A stretch of 64,000 nt of DNA, taken from contig NZ_OZ255835.1 in assembly GCF_965277665.1 (NCBI RefSeq), positions 2,790,001 through 2,854,000 on the forward strand, in the 5' to 3' direction. Below the pieces are notes generated by a model. The model saw nothing but the letters and a program-made list of their open reading frames with translations. It searched no databases and was not told the DNA's origin. Positions 8,543 to 17,108 of the stretch are shown one piece after another. Made by a program: the position numbers and the translations under genes. Source of the DNA: Lichenicoccus sp965277665. Lineage in GTDB: Bacteria; Pseudomonadota; Alphaproteobacteria; Acetobacterales; Acetobacteraceae. How positions within the stretch are numbered: position 1 is the first letter of the stretch; each line of letters begins with the position of its first letter.

Positions 8543-8994
8543 GCGCGGCCCCCAGGCCCGTCGCCCCCAGGCCCGTCGCCCCCGGGCTCGTCGCCAGCAG
8601 GCTCGTCGTCCTCGAGCTCGTCGGGACCCTCGACCTCCTCGAGACGCGGATCCAGCGCGCGCCAGTCGCGCTCGATCTCGCTGGCAGGATGCGCTGCGAA
8701 ATCATCGAGCTCGTTGGCCGAACGCCAGCCCTGGTCGCCGGCCCCTATCTCAGGAGCAAGGGCCACTTCCGCATCCTCGCCGAAGGCGAACCATGCGGCC
8801 AGGACCTCGCGGCTCGCGGTGCCCGGCACCCGGCACCGCTCGACACTGTCGCGCACATAGGCGCGCGCGAACGCGTTTGCATGCATCATCGTGGGAAAGC
8901 CCTTGATCTCCTCGACGATGTTGTCTTCCGATGCTCCCGAAAGATCGAGGATGCGCACGACGAAACCGCCCTCTGGGGCGAACAGGTCGCTCAT
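8539..8994 (-). CDS. Small acidic hypothetical protein with C-terminal DEPGG/DGPGG repeats
   Basis: The first 110 or so of these 151 residues look like a folded domain (FVVRILDLSGASEDNIVEEI, then FARAYVRDSVERCRVPG). The tail is a very acidic, low-complexity run of Asp, Glu, Gly and Pro. The tail is encoded by a decaying 15-bp tandem repeat at 8548-8622. The gene overlaps the nicotinate phosphoribosyltransferase gene upstream (ATGA at 8991-8994) and gltX downstream (GTGA at 8539-8542), so it is embedded in a translationally coupled row. I do not recognise the family. Confidence 0.7.
   Translation of the reverse strand: MSDLFAPEGGFVVRILDLSGASEDNIVEEIKGFPTMMHANAFARAYVRDSVERCRVPGTASREVLAAWFAFGEDAEVALAPEIGAGDQGWRSANELDDFAAHPASEIERDWRALDPRLEEVEGPDELEDDEPAGDEPGGDGPGGDGPGGRA
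8548..8622. repeat. 15-bp tandem repeat, five units, inside a CDS
   Basis: Units begin at 8548, 8563, 8578, 8593 and 8608. The first two are identical (GCCCCCAGGCCCGTC) and the others diverge stepwise. On the minus strand they encode five-residue units of the DxPGG type in the C-terminal tail of the small acidic protein. The gradient of divergence suggests recent slippage at the 3' end of the gene. Confidence 0.88.
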
Positions 8995-10145
8995 GCTCCG
9001 GCCTTTCCCCCGTGCCCGCTGCGTTCGGCGCGGCGCAGCAGGAATTCGCGGCCGACCTTGACGCTCTGGACGTCACCATACGAAACGATGTCGGCGGTGG
9101 CGTAGGTTTCCGACCAGCTGTCCGGAATGAACGAACCGGTGCCGACCACGTCGATGGGTGCCGCCGCATCCGACATCACCTGGCACTTGTCCACCCCGAA
9201 GCCGGACGACGCGACGATGCGCACCCGGTCGAACCCGGCCGCATCCAGCGTCTCGCGCATGCGCCAGATCGCCGCCGCCGACACGCCGGTGCCGACCAGG
9301 TAGCGCAGCTCGGTCTCCGATCGGTAGCGCCGGATGGTGCCCGGCGTGTGCCGCTCCAGCACCGCGTAGCTTTCCTGCGGATCGAGCCCTTCGAGAAACC
9401 GGCCGCCATGCGTGTCGAGCCGCACCGCGATGCGGCCGGCCGCGGCCATTTGGGGAAAATGCCGGCAGACCTCGAGCGTGTCGGTGACCTCGCGGCCGAA
9501 ATAATCCGACAGCACGGTGAGGTCGGCGTCCGGAAAGGTCTCGTGGAACATCTCGCACGCACGCAGCGTGCTGCCGGCATAGCCGATCAGGGCGTGCGGC
9601 ATGGTGCCGTAGCCGGCTGGGGCGCCGTAATAGCCGGCGGTGGCGTCGGTCGCGTTGCCGATGAAGCCGAGGGCACCTTCCTTCTGTGCAGCAACGCTGC
9701 CGACGGACGCGGCATAGTCCATCATGTCCTGCATCTCGAAGCCGGCGCAGTGCCGCGCCTGCATGGCGAGGAAGCGGGCCTTCGGCAGGCCGAGGCACAT
9801 CCGGTAGGCGTTGTGGGCGGCGACGCAGGCCGGCCCGAGCTTCTGCAGCAGCAGCGTCTCCAGGTCGACCAGATGCAGGAAGCTGCCGGTGATGGTGAGC
9901 AGCGGCTCGCCGGCGCCGACCCACGCGCCCTCCTCGAACATCGTCTCGCAGGCAACCTCGATGCCGCGCGCCGCCGCGACCCGCGCCAGCCAGTCGGTCA
10001 GCAGGCGCGGCGCTGACAGCACCGGGCGTCGCAGGAACAGCGCGTAGGTGACCGGGACGTCGCCGAAACGGGCAAGGATGGCACGGGTGCGATTGAAGTA
10101 GGCATCGGTGCGCGCCGTGATGGTCGCGTCGTCGACTGGTCCCAT
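8991..10145 (-). CDS. pncB: Nicotinate phosphoribosyltransferase
   Basis: This 384-residue enzyme begins at MGPVDDATITARTDAYFNRT; the longer open frame upstream is a shadow of the DAHP synthase gene. It should join nicotinate and PRPP to form nicotinate mononucleotide in NAD salvage. Family features are TDAYFNRT at the N-terminus, LLQKLGPACVAAHNAYRM, the loop GYGTMPHALIGYAGS around residue 205, and the phosphate-binding part IVASSGFGVDKC. It resembles the short NAPRTase type of about 390 residues rather than the long E. coli form. It starts 11 bp after the DAHP synthase stop and ends in an ATGA overlap. Confidence 0.82.
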   Translation of the reverse strand: MGPVDDATITARTDAYFNRTRAILARFGDVPVTYALFLRRPVLSAPRLLTDWLARVAAARGIEVACETMFEEGAWVGAGEPLLTITGSFLHLVDLETLLLQKLGPACVAAHNAYRMCLGLPKARFLAMQARHCAGFEMQDMMDYAASVGSVAAQKEGALGFIGNATDATAGYYGAPAGYGTMPHALIGYAGSTLRACEMFHETFPDADLTVLSDYFGREVTDTLEVCRHFPQMAAAGRIAVRLDTHGGRFLEGLDPQESYAVLERHTPGTIRRYRSETELRYLVGTGVSAAAIWRMRETLDAAGFDRVRIVASSGFGVDKCQVMSDAAAPIDVVGTGSFIPDSWSETYATADIVSYGDVQSVKVGREFLLRRAERSGHGGKAGA

Positions 10146-10156
10146 CTCAGGCCTGT

Positions 10157-11572
10157 TCAAATGCCGTTGTCTCCGGGCGGGGCCCCGGCGCGACGCCGCG
10201 AGGTGAGTTCGTTCGCGATCAGGAAGGCCAGCTCCAGCGACTGCTCGGCATTCAGCCGCGGGTCGCAGAAGGTCTCGTAGCGGTTGGCGAGGTCCGCCTC
10301 GGTCAACTGGAACGCGCCGCCGACGCACTCGGTCACATCCTGACCGGTCATCTCGACATGCACGCCGCCTGGAATGACGGCTTCGGCCGCGAACACGTCG
10401 AAGAAGCCGCGCACCTCCGACAGGATCGCGTCGAACGAGCGCGTCTTGACTTTCGAGGCGGTCGAGATGGTGTTGCCGTGCATCGGGTCGGACAGCCAGG
10501 TGACGCGCCGGCCGGCCCTTGTCACCGCGCGCAGCAGCGGCGGCAGGTGGCGGCGCACGCCGTCGGCGCCCATGCGGCTGATCAGGGTGATGCGGCCCGG
10601 CTCGTCCAAGGGGTTGAGGATGTCGAGCAGCCGCAGCAGGTCGGAGGCTTCGCTGGACCGCCCGACCTTGATGCCGATCGGGTTGCGCACGCCGCGCAGG
10701 AACTCGACATGCGCGCCGTCGACCTGCCGGGTGCGGTCGCCGACCCACAGGAAGTGCGCCGAGCAGCCGTACCACTCGCCGGTGGTGGAATCGACGCGGG
10801 TCAGGGCCTGCTCGTACGGCAGCAGCAGCGCCTCGTGGCTGGTATAGAACTCGGTCTCGTTGATCTGCGGCGCGGTGGCGAGGCCGCAGGCGCCCATGAA
10901 GCCCAGCGTCTCGTCGATCCGTTGTGCCAGATCCTGGTAGCGGGCGGCCAGCGGGGAGCGTGCGACGAAGCCGAGATTCCAGCGATGCACCTGGTGCAGG
11001 TTGGCATAGCCGCCGGAGGCGAACGCGCGCAGCAGGTTCAGCGTGCCGGCGGACTGGAAGTAGCCGGTCTCCATCCGACGCGGATCGGGCACCCGCGCCT
11101 CGGCGGTGAAGTCCGGGCCGTTGATGATGTCGCCGCGATAGGACGGCAGGCTGACGCCGTCCGCGCTCTCGGTCTCGGCCGAGCGCGGCTTGGCGAACTG
11201 CCCCGCCATCCGACCAAGCTTCACCACCGGCACCTTGGCGCCGAAGGTCAGCACCACCGCCATCTGCAGCAGCACGCGGAAGGTGTCGCGGATGATGTCG
11301 GCGGTGAACTCGCCGAAGCTCTCGGCACATGCGCCGCCCTGCAGCACGAAGGCGCGGCCTTCGGATGCCAGGGCGAGCTGCTGCTTGAGGCGCCTAGCCT
11401 CGCCGGCGAACACCAGCGGCGGATAGCGACGCAGCCGGGCCTCGACCGCCTCGAGCGCCGCCGCGTCCGGATAGATCGGCGCCTGCCGGATCGGGGCGCC
11501 GCGCCAGCTGCCGGGCGTCCAGGCTGCCGGTGCAGACGGCGCGGAGTTGATGGTGGCGGGCGACGCGCTCAT
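10157..11572 (-). CDS. Class II 3-deoxy-7-phosphoheptulonate (DAHP) synthase
   Basis: This 471-residue enzyme catalyses the first step of the shikimate pathway (PEP plus erythrose-4-phosphate to DAHP). The plant-type class II signature is complete: LQGGACAESFGEF with the metal Cys near residue 87, KLGRMAGQFAKPRS, then NPIGIKVG, WLSDPMHGNT and GGVHVEMTGQDVTECVGG with the remaining metal ligands. The start is ATG 11572; the open frame upstream belongs to the alkB shadow. It heads the row with pncB, the small acidic protein and gltX. A strong hairpin lies just upstream, between it and alkB. Confidence 0.92.
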   Translation of the reverse strand: MSASPATINSAPSAPAAWTPGSWRGAPIRQAPIYPDAAALEAVEARLRRYPPLVFAGEARRLKQQLALASEGRAFVLQGGACAESFGEFTADIIRDTFRVLLQMAVVLTFGAKVPVVKLGRMAGQFAKPRSAETESADGVSLPSYRGDIINGPDFTAEARVPDPRRMETGYFQSAGTLNLLRAFASGGYANLHQVHRWNLGFVARSPLAARYQDLAQRIDETLGFMGACGLATAPQINETEFYTSHEALLLPYEQALTRVDSTTGEWYGCSAHFLWVGDRTRQVDGAHVEFLRGVRNPIGIKVGRSSEASDLLRLLDILNPLDEPGRITLISRMGADGVRRHLPPLLRAVTRAGRRVTWLSDPMHGNTISTASKVKTRSFDAILSEVRGFFDVFAAEAVIPGGVHVEMTGQDVTECVGGAFQLTEADLANRYETFCDPRLNAEQSLELAFLIANELTSRRRAGAPPGDNGI

Positions 11573-11599
11573 CGGTCGGTTTCCGGCTTCAGATGACAA

Positions 11600-11624
11600 C
11601 CCGTGCGGCGTCCGGCCGCACGGG
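11600..11624. terminator. Strong hairpin between alkB and the DAHP synthase gene
   Basis: CCCGTGCGGC (11600-11609) and GCCGCACGGG (11615-11624) form a perfect 10-bp stem with a 5-base loop. It lies 7 bp past the alkB stop on the minus strand, and only a short T-containing run follows on that strand. It is the likely end of the gor-alkB transcript and sits before the DAHP synthase start at 11572. Confidence 0.65.
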
Positions 11625-11631
11625 GGCGCCT

Positions 11632-12336
11632 TTATCCATCCATTCGGCCGCCAGAGCAAAGCGCCCCAGGGCAAAGCGCCACTTTGCGGAACGTCAGGTT
11701 GATCCGGCAGGCTCCCGCCAGCCTGTGCTCTCCGGCCGCGAGGGGCGCGACGCCGTGATAGGCCAGCCGCGAGGCGCCGCCCCAGACCACCACGTCGCCG
11801 CTTTCCACACGCACGCGGACGGTCGGATCGCGCCGCTCCTGGCCGCCGAACAGGAACGTCGCGGGCAGCCCGAGCGAGACCGAGACGATCGGCGCCGCGA
11901 GGTCGAGCTCGTCGCGATCCTGGTGCAGCGAGAGTTTTGTTCGTGCCTCGTAGCGGTTGACCAGGCAGGCAGCCGGTGCGAAGCCGGCATATCCGGCCGC
12001 AGACGCCGCCCGCCCGGCCACGCTCCCGAACAGCGCCGGCATCGCAGGCCATGGCTGCCCGCTCAACGGATCGAGGCGGTCGTAGCGGTAGCCGCGTGCG
12101 TCCGACACCCAGCCCAGAATACCGCAATTGGTCATCGCCACCGACAGCGTCCCGCCGCTGCGGGTCGACGTGCGGCGGAACGCGGACTGCGCCGCAACCG
12201 CTCGCGCAGCCTCCAGCAGCGCCGCCTCGGACGAAGAGACGAAGCCGCGCAGCAGCCACGCCCCCTCACCGAGCCGCTCGCGCGCCGGCAGGGACGATGT
12301 CAGCCCGGCCAGCAGGTCGCCCGGAGGCGCGCTCAG
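11632..12336 (-). CDS. alkB: DNA oxidative demethylase AlkB
   Basis: A Fe(II)/2-oxoglutarate dioxygenase that removes methyl groups from 1-methyladenine and 3-methylcytosine in DNA. Family patterns include TLSVAMTNCGILGWV, SGQPWPAMPALF, NRYEARTKLSLHQDRDE with the HxD iron ligands, APIVSVSLGLPATFLFGG, GDVVVWGG, the distal His in LAYHGV, and the Arg of CRINLTFRK. No ATG, GTG or TTG start precedes the conserved domain; a CTG at 12336 overlapping the gor stop (CTGA) is the best candidate, so the start is uncertain. The gene directly follows gor, linking alkylation and redox stress repair. Confidence 0.88.
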   Translation of the reverse strand: MSAPPGDLLAGLTSSLPARERLGEGAWLLRGFVSSSEAALLEAARAVAAQSAFRRTSTRSGGTLSVAMTNCGILGWVSDARGYRYDRLDPLSGQPWPAMPALFGSVAGRAASAAGYAGFAPAACLVNRYEARTKLSLHQDRDELDLAAPIVSVSLGLPATFLFGGQERRDPTVRVRVESGDVVVWGGASRLAYHGVAPLAAGEHRLAGACRINLTFRKVALCPGALCSGGRMDG

Positions 12337-13763
12337 GCCGGCACTTCCTGGACGCCGGAGTGGCTGGAGGCACCGGTCGCGCCGGCGACGCGGGTGCGCG
12401 TGCGCAGGGTCACGAACTCCTCGGCGGAACTCGGATGGATGCCGACGGTGCGGTCGAAATCGGACTTCCTCAGCCCCGCCGTCACAGCGATCGCCAGCCC
12501 CTGCATGATCTCCGGAGCCTCCTCGCCGAGCATGTGCGCGCCGAGCACGACCTGGCTCGTCCCATCCACCACGAGCTTGAGGGTGGTGTGGCGGTTGCGG
12601 CCGCTCAGCACATGCCGCATGGAGCGGAAGCGCGCGCAGTAGATGTCGGCCGGACCCTTCGCTGCCGCCTCGTCCTCGGTCAGGCCGACACTCGCCAGCG
12701 GCGGGCTGAAGAACACCGCCTTGGGCACGGTATCGAAGCACCACTCCCGCACGCTGCCCGAGAACAGCCGGTCGGCCAGGATGTGGCCCTCGGCGATCGC
12801 CACCGGGGTGAGGTTCTGGTGGTTGGTCACATCGCCGATCGCGAAGATGTTTGGCTCGTCCGTCACCGCGCCCGCATGCGTGATGACCCGGCCGCTGTCG
12901 GTCACGCGCACGCGGGTGTTGTCCAAGCCCAGCCCCGCGGCATTGGGCTGCCGCCCGACCGCGAAGAACACCATGTCGCTGGCCAGTTCGCGGCCGTCGG
13001 TCAGCGTCAGCTTCAGGGCGGAGCGATCGCGCTCGATCCGGTGCAGCAGGGCGCCGGCATGGCGGACGATGCCGCGCTCGCCCATCGCCTCGTCGAGCGC
13101 CTGGCGCATGTCCATGTCGAATCCGCGCAACGGCAGCTTCTGGCGGTAGAGCATGGTGGCCTGCGCCCCCAGGCCTGCGAAGATGCCGGCGAACTCGACG
13201 CCGATATAGCCGCTGCCGACGATGGTGATCCGGTCCGGACGCGCCTTCAAATGGAACGCGTCGTCCGAGACGATGCCCAGTTCCTGGCCCTCGATATGCG
13301 GCTGCACCACCGGCTTGCCGCCGGTCGCGATCACGATCCGTGCCGCGGTCACCCGCCTCGGCTCGGCATGCGGGGCGAGCGGCCCTGGCCCGATGAGCAG
13401 CGTGTGCGCATCCTCGAAGCGGGCATGGCCGGTGAAAAGCCTGACGCCGGCATCCTCCAGCAGGCGCACATAGATCGCGTTCAGGCGCTCGATCTCATGG
13501 TCCTTGCGGCCGATGAAGCGCTCCCAGTCATGCGTGCCGCGCGCCATATCCCAGCCGAAGCCGCGGCTGTCCTCGGCCCACTCGCCGTATTCGGTGGCCT
13601 GCACCATGAGCTTCTTGGGCACGCAGCCGAGATTGACGCAGGTGCCCCCCCAGTGCCGGGCTTCCACCACCGCCACGCGCGCGCCATGGCCGGCGGCGAT
13701 CCGCGCGCAGCGCACGCCGCCCGAACCGGCGCCGATCACCAACAGGTCGAAATCATAGGTCAT
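12333..13763 (-). CDS. gor: Glutathione-disulfide reductase
   Basis: A 476-residue flavoprotein that reduces oxidised glutathione with NADPH. It has the FAD motif VIGAGSGG (9-16), the redox-active disulfide in GGTCVNLGCVPKK (C42, C47), the NADPH site IVGSGYIGVEFAG, and the C-terminal catalytic HPSSAEE (H443, E448). I chose ATG 13763 (MTYDFD), 10 codons into a longer frame, because the fold begins there. A perfect 14-bp tandem duplication covers this start codon. The stop overlaps the presumed alkB start. The dispersed element copy B lies upstream, between fpr and gor. Confidence 0.92.
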   Translation of the reverse strand: MTYDFDLLVIGAGSGGVRCARIAAGHGARVAVVEARHWGGTCVNLGCVPKKLMVQATEYGEWAEDSRGFGWDMARGTHDWERFIGRKDHEIERLNAIYVRLLEDAGVRLFTGHARFEDAHTLLIGPGPLAPHAEPRRVTAARIVIATGGKPVVQPHIEGQELGIVSDDAFHLKARPDRITIVGSGYIGVEFAGIFAGLGAQATMLYRQKLPLRGFDMDMRQALDEAMGERGIVRHAGALLHRIERDRSALKLTLTDGRELASDMVFFAVGRQPNAAGLGLDNTRVRVTDSGRVITHAGAVTDEPNIFAIGDVTNHQNLTPVAIAEGHILADRLFSGSVREWCFDTVPKAVFFSPPLASVGLTEDEAAAKGPADIYCARFRSMRHVLSGRNRHTTLKLVVDGTSQVVLGAHMLGEEAPEIMQGLAIAVTAGLRKSDFDRTVGIHPSSAEEFVTLRTRTRVAGATGASSHSGVQEVPA

Positions 13764-13785
13764 GCGTGTTCGGTCATGCGTGTTC
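13758..13785 (-). repeat. 14-bp tandem duplication of the gor start region, creating a mini-ORF
   Basis: On the minus strand GAACACGCATGACC occurs twice in direct tandem (13785-13772 and 13771-13758). The second ATG is the gor start at 13763. The first ATG (13777) opens a five-codon frame, MTEHA, whose TGA overlaps the gor ATG as ATGA. This would be a natural leader peptide arrangement if translated. Confidence 0.75.
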
Positions 13786-13812
13786 CTGGCCATGCGCCCG
13801 CTTTGCAGCCTC

Positions 13813-13988
13813 AGAGACCGTTTGAGAATGCGCTATGCCGAGTGAGAGGCGCCAACGGCGCCGGCCGGCGTGGCTTTCGAGAACCGGAGCGGAGTGGCCG
13901 CCCCGTTCTTGACAGTGGGGCCATGAGCACCGGAAGCGCAGAAAGGCGCGTCGGATTGCCGGCATAGTAGCATTATCAAACGGTCTCT
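13813..13988. repeat. Dispersed terminal-inverted-repeat element, copy B (176 bp)
   Basis: The left end AGAGACCGTTTGAGAATGCG and right end CATTATCAAACGGTCTCT are inverted repeats over about 28 bp with a few mismatches. The interior GCCGGCGTGGCTTTC and GAAAGGCGCGTCGGAT matches copies A and D. It fills the gap between fpr and gor, both on the minus strand, and its right end touches the fpr stop codon (13988-13990). It is the most diverged copy, but its two ends have changed together, which keeps the pairing. Confidence 0.8.
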
Positions 13989-14890
13989 CAGCGCTCGGCG
14001 AAGGCTTTTTCCACCACGTAGGCGCCCGGGGCGGCGTTGTTGCCCTCGTCGAAGCCGCGCGCGACCAGCAGGCGCTCGGTGTCGGCCAGCATCTCGGTGC
14101 TGCCGCAGATCATCACCCGGTCATGCGCCGGATCGAGCGGCTGCAGGTCGAGGTCGGTGAAGATCCTGCCGCTCTCGATCAGGCTGGTGATGCGCCCGGT
14201 GGTCTGGAACTCCTCGCGCGTCACCGTCGGATAGTAGGTCAGCTTGGCCGCCACCTCCTCGCCGAGGAACTCGTGCTGCGGCAGTTCGTGGCGGATATGG
14301 TTGGCGTAGGCGAGTTCGCCGGAATGCCGGACGGTGTGGGTCAGGATCACCCGCTCGAAACGGTCGTACACGGCAGGGTCCTTGATCAGCGCCATGAACG
14401 GCGCCAGCCCGGTGCCGGTCGCGAGCAGGTACAGGTTGCGGCCCGGACGCAGATTGTCGACCAGCAGCGTGCCGGTCGGCTTGCGGCCGACCAGGATGGT
14501 ATCGCCCTGCCGCAGATAGGCCAGCCGCGAGGTCAGCGGGCCGTTCGGGACCTTGATGCTCAGGAACTCGAGATGGTCCTCGTAGTTGGCGCTGGCCACG
14601 CTGTAGGCCCGCAGCAACGGCTTGTCGTCGACCTCCAGGCCGATCATCGCGAACTGGCCGTTCTCGAAGCGCAGGCCGGCATCGCGCGTGCAGGTGAAGG
14701 AGAACAGCCGGTCGGTCCAGTGATGCACCGACAGCACCCGCTCGGGGCTCAGATGGCCGTAGGTCCTGGTCGGCGGCGTGATCACGTGCCCGCTCTCCAT
14801 GGCCGCGTCCTGATGGCCGGCCGCCATGCCATCCGGCGCGAGGACCACACGCGCATGCAGGTGATGGGCAGGCAACATCAGGCTGGACAT
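13988..14890 (-). CDS. fpr: Ferredoxin--NADP+ reductase
   Basis: A 300-residue FAD enzyme that passes electrons between NADPH and ferredoxin or flavodoxin. It has RAYSVASANYEDHLEFLS (FAD binding), the NADP-binding LLATGTGLAPFMALIKDP, and the C-terminal VEKAFAER typical of bacterial Fpr. The first 30 or so residues are not typical of the family, and an internal ATG at 14800 (MESGHVITPP) is a reasonable alternative start. Its stop abuts element copy B, beyond which lies gor on the same strand. Confidence 0.88.
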   Translation of the reverse strand: MSSLMLPAHHLHARVVLAPDGMAAGHQDAAMESGHVITPPTRTYGHLSPERVLSVHHWTDRLFSFTCTRDAGLRFENGQFAMIGLEVDDKPLLRAYSVASANYEDHLEFLSIKVPNGPLTSRLAYLRQGDTILVGRKPTGTLLVDNLRPGRNLYLLATGTGLAPFMALIKDPAVYDRFERVILTHTVRHSGELAYANHIRHELPQHEFLGEEVAAKLTYYPTVTREEFQTTGRITSLIESGRIFTDLDLQPLDPAHDRVMICGSTEMLADTERLLVARGFDEGNNAAPGAYVVEKAFAER

Positions 14891-15094
14891 GAACGGGCTC
14901 GCTCCTGGACGCTTCGGGGTGGTGGCGCTGATCTATGCGCAGGCCTGCCGTCATTCCATAGCCAAGTGCTCATGGCAGACCCAGTGCTCAAGACGGGGGA
15001 ACCGGCGGATGGGTTGCGCTGCAGCATATCGGCAACTCGCCGGACCGGTGCGCGCATTGCCGCGGCGCCGTCGCGCGCCATATGGTCCCGCACC

Positions 15095-15700
15095 ATGACA
15101 TCCAGAACAATCCTGTGCATCCGGCACGGCCAGTCGACCGCCAACGTGGCCTGGGAGGCGGGCGGCGAGGACCCTCTGCAGATCGATGCACGACTGACCG
15201 CCAAGGGCGAGGCGCAGGTCCGGGCGGCGCGCGCGCGTCTGCGCGCGGAGCCGGTCGACCTGGTGATCACCTCGCCGCTGACCCGCGCGCTGCAGACCAG
15301 CACCGGCATCTTTGCCGACCACCCGAGGCGGCCCGCGATCCTGGTCGAGCCGCTGCACCGCGAGTACCAGGAGAACAGCGGCGATGTCGGGCGCGCGGCC
15401 TCGCTGCTGGCCGAGGAGTTCCCGCATCTGTCGCTGTCGCATCTGCCCGAAGTCTGGTGGCACGCCGCGGGCGAGCCCGATCATCGCGGCATCCATGTCG
15501 AGCCGCCCGACGTGCTGCAGGACCGGCTGGCGCTGTTCCGGGCGCTGCTCGCGGCGCGCACCGAGCGCACCATCGCAGTGGTCGGCCATGCCACCTTCTT
15601 CTGGCACCTGACCGGCGAGCTGCTGGAGAATTGCGGCGTCGCGCGGCTGGACCTGGACCCAGAGCCGAAAGACTGGGGACAAGCAATCCGGACCGGATGA
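15095..15700 (+). CDS. Histidine phosphatase family protein (phosphoglycerate mutase-like)
   Basis: A 201-residue protein with the RHG motif at the N-terminus (TILCIRHGQST, His11 as phospho-acceptor), a basic segment TSPLTRALQT that binds phosphate, and a second catalytic His in VVGHATFF near residue 168. The branch contains broad phosphatases and cobalamin-pathway enzymes. The ATGA overlap with the SUMT gene downstream suggests a link to tetrapyrrole or cobalamin metabolism, but the substrate is not determined by sequence alone. The 204-bp gap upstream is the promoter region shared with divergent fpr. Confidence 0.8.
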   Translation: MTSRTILCIRHGQSTANVAWEAGGEDPLQIDARLTAKGEAQVRAARARLRAEPVDLVITSPLTRALQTSTGIFADHPRRPAILVEPLHREYQENSGDVGRAASLLAEEFPHLSLSHLPEVWWHAAGEPDHRGIHVEPPDVLQDRLALFRALLAARTERTIAVVGHATFFWHLTGELLENCGVARLDLDPEPKDWGQAIRTG

Positions 15701-16521
15701 GCAGTGCGGCGCACGCGGATGCGGTGCGGCTGCTGCTCGGGTCCGATTGTCCTGTGCTGCAGCCGGGCCATGTCTGGCTGGCCGGGGCCGGCCCCGGCGA
15801 CCGTGGGCACCTGACCCTGCATGCGCTGTGCGGGCTGATCCAGGCCGATGTCATCGTCTATGACGCCCTGGTCGATCCCGGCGTGCTGGACCTCGCCCCC
15901 GCGCATGCGGTGCGCGAGTTTGCCGGCAAGCGCGGCGGCCGGCCCTCGATCCACCAGCAGGACATCACCGGCCGGCTGATCGCGCTGGCCTTGCGGGGCC
16001 AGCGGGTGCTGCGGCTGAAAGGCGGCGACCCGTACGTGTTCGGCCGTGGCGCCGAGGAGGCGGTGGCGCTGGCGGATGCCGGCATCCCGTACCGGGTGGT
16101 GCCGGGCCTCACATCAGGTCTCGCCGGCCTCGCTGCCGCGGGCATTCCGGCGACCGTGCGCGGCATCAACCAGGCGATCGTGCTGGCGACCGGCCACAGC
16201 GCCGAGGGCGAGGCCGACGCGATCGCCTCGCTCGACTGGGCGGCCCTCGCCCGGCTCGACCAGCCGATCGTGCTGTACATGGCCACCCGCACGCTGGACG
16301 AGATCGCGCGTCGGTTGATCGAGGCCGGGATGCCGGCGGACATGCCGGCGGCGGCGATTGCTCAGGCCGCCAGCCGGCATCAGCAGCTCCGGGTGGCGAC
16401 GCTGGCGACCCTCGCCGCGTCGCTCAGGGCGACACCGATCCCGACGCCGGCGCTGATCGTGATCGGCCGGATCGTGACGATGCGCGACGTGCTCGCCCAA
16501 CTGGTAGGCAGCCTGGATTAG
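15697..16521 (+). CDS. cobA: Uroporphyrinogen-III C-methyltransferase (SUMT)
   Basis: A 274-residue SAM-dependent enzyme that methylates uroporphyrinogen III at C2 and C7 to precorrin-2, on the route to siroheme and cobalamin. It shows the GAGPGD motif (30-35), VYDALVDPGVL, KRGGRPSIHQQDI and the signature KGGDPYVFGRG (108-118). It starts inside the stop of the histidine phosphatase gene (ATGA). Its TAG overlaps, in convergent orientation, the TAA of the adenosyltransferase gene by four bases. There is no CysG-type dehydrogenase fusion. Confidence 0.9.
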   Translation: MSSAAHADAVRLLLGSDCPVLQPGHVWLAGAGPGDRGHLTLHALCGLIQADVIVYDALVDPGVLDLAPAHAVREFAGKRGGRPSIHQQDITGRLIALALRGQRVLRLKGGDPYVFGRGAEEAVALADAGIPYRVVPGLTSGLAGLAAAGIPATVRGINQAIVLATGHSAEGEADAIASLDWAALARLDQPIVLYMATRTLDEIARRLIEAGMPADMPAAAIAQAASRHQQLRVATLATLAASLRATPIPTPALIVIGRIVTMRDVLAQLVGSLD

Positions 16522-17108
16522 GCGTCCGACGCCGCGCCGCGCTGCCACAGCACGTCGGCGCGGCCGTTGTCGTTCAGGTGCCGGGCCAGTACGAACAGGT
16601 AATCGGACAGCCGGTTGAGCAGCCGGATGACGGCGCCGTTGACATCCTCGGCGGCGGCCAGCGACACCACCCGGCGCTCGGCCCGGCGCATCACCGTACG
16701 CGCCACATGCGCCTGCGCTGCCGCCAGGCTGCCGGCCGGCAGCACGAAGCTGTCGAGCGGCGACTGGTGTTCCAGCAGCGCGGTGATCTGCGCCTCGATC
16801 AGCGCCACCGGACGGTCGTCGAGACGCAGCGTGGCACCCATCGGGCCGGGGACGCACAGGTCGGCGCCGACATCGAACAGCAGGCTCTGGATGCGCGCCA
16901 GCACCGCATCCTGCGGATGCCCATGCTGTCCAGACGAGGTGCCGAGCGAGGCGCGCAGCACGCCGAGACAGGCATTGGCCTCGTCCACCGTGCCGTAGGC
17001 CTCGACGCGCAGGCTGTCCTTGGGCTGCCGGGTGCCATCACCGAGCGAGGTCTGGCCGGCATCGCCGCCGCGGGTGACGACGCTGTCGATGCGCAGCGTC
17101 CTGGTCAT
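16518..17108 (-). CDS. Cob(I)alamin adenosyltransferase, PduO type
   Basis: A 196-residue helical enzyme that transfers the adenosyl group of ATP to cob(I)alamin, forming coenzyme B12. The ATP-binding N-terminus TRGGDAGQTSLGDG (12-25) and the helix motif RRAERRVVSLA, followed by NRLSDYLFVLAR, are diagnostic. The start at 17108 overlaps the stop of the ABM protein (ATGA). It converges on SUMT with a four-base overlap of stop codons, so two B12-related genes end on each other. Confidence 0.92.
   Translation of the reverse strand: MTRTLRIDSVVTRGGDAGQTSLGDGTRQPKDSLRVEAYGTVDEANACLGVLRASLGTSSGQHGHPQDAVLARIQSLLFDVGADLCVPGPMGATLRLDDRPVALIEAQITALLEHQSPLDSFVLPAGSLAAAQAHVARTVMRRAERRVVSLAAAEDVNGAVIRLLNRLSDYLFVLARHLNDNGRADVLWQRGAASDA

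Noticed and set aside
13764..13793. Longer gor start at 13793
   Set aside because: It would add ten residues from the duplicated 14-bp unit before the FAD-binding strand; the start at 13763 fits the family better.
14891..15094. Cobalamin riboswitch upstream of the SUMT operon
   Set aside because: No B12-box-like sequence or the needed arrangement of stems could be recognised in the 204-bp gap.
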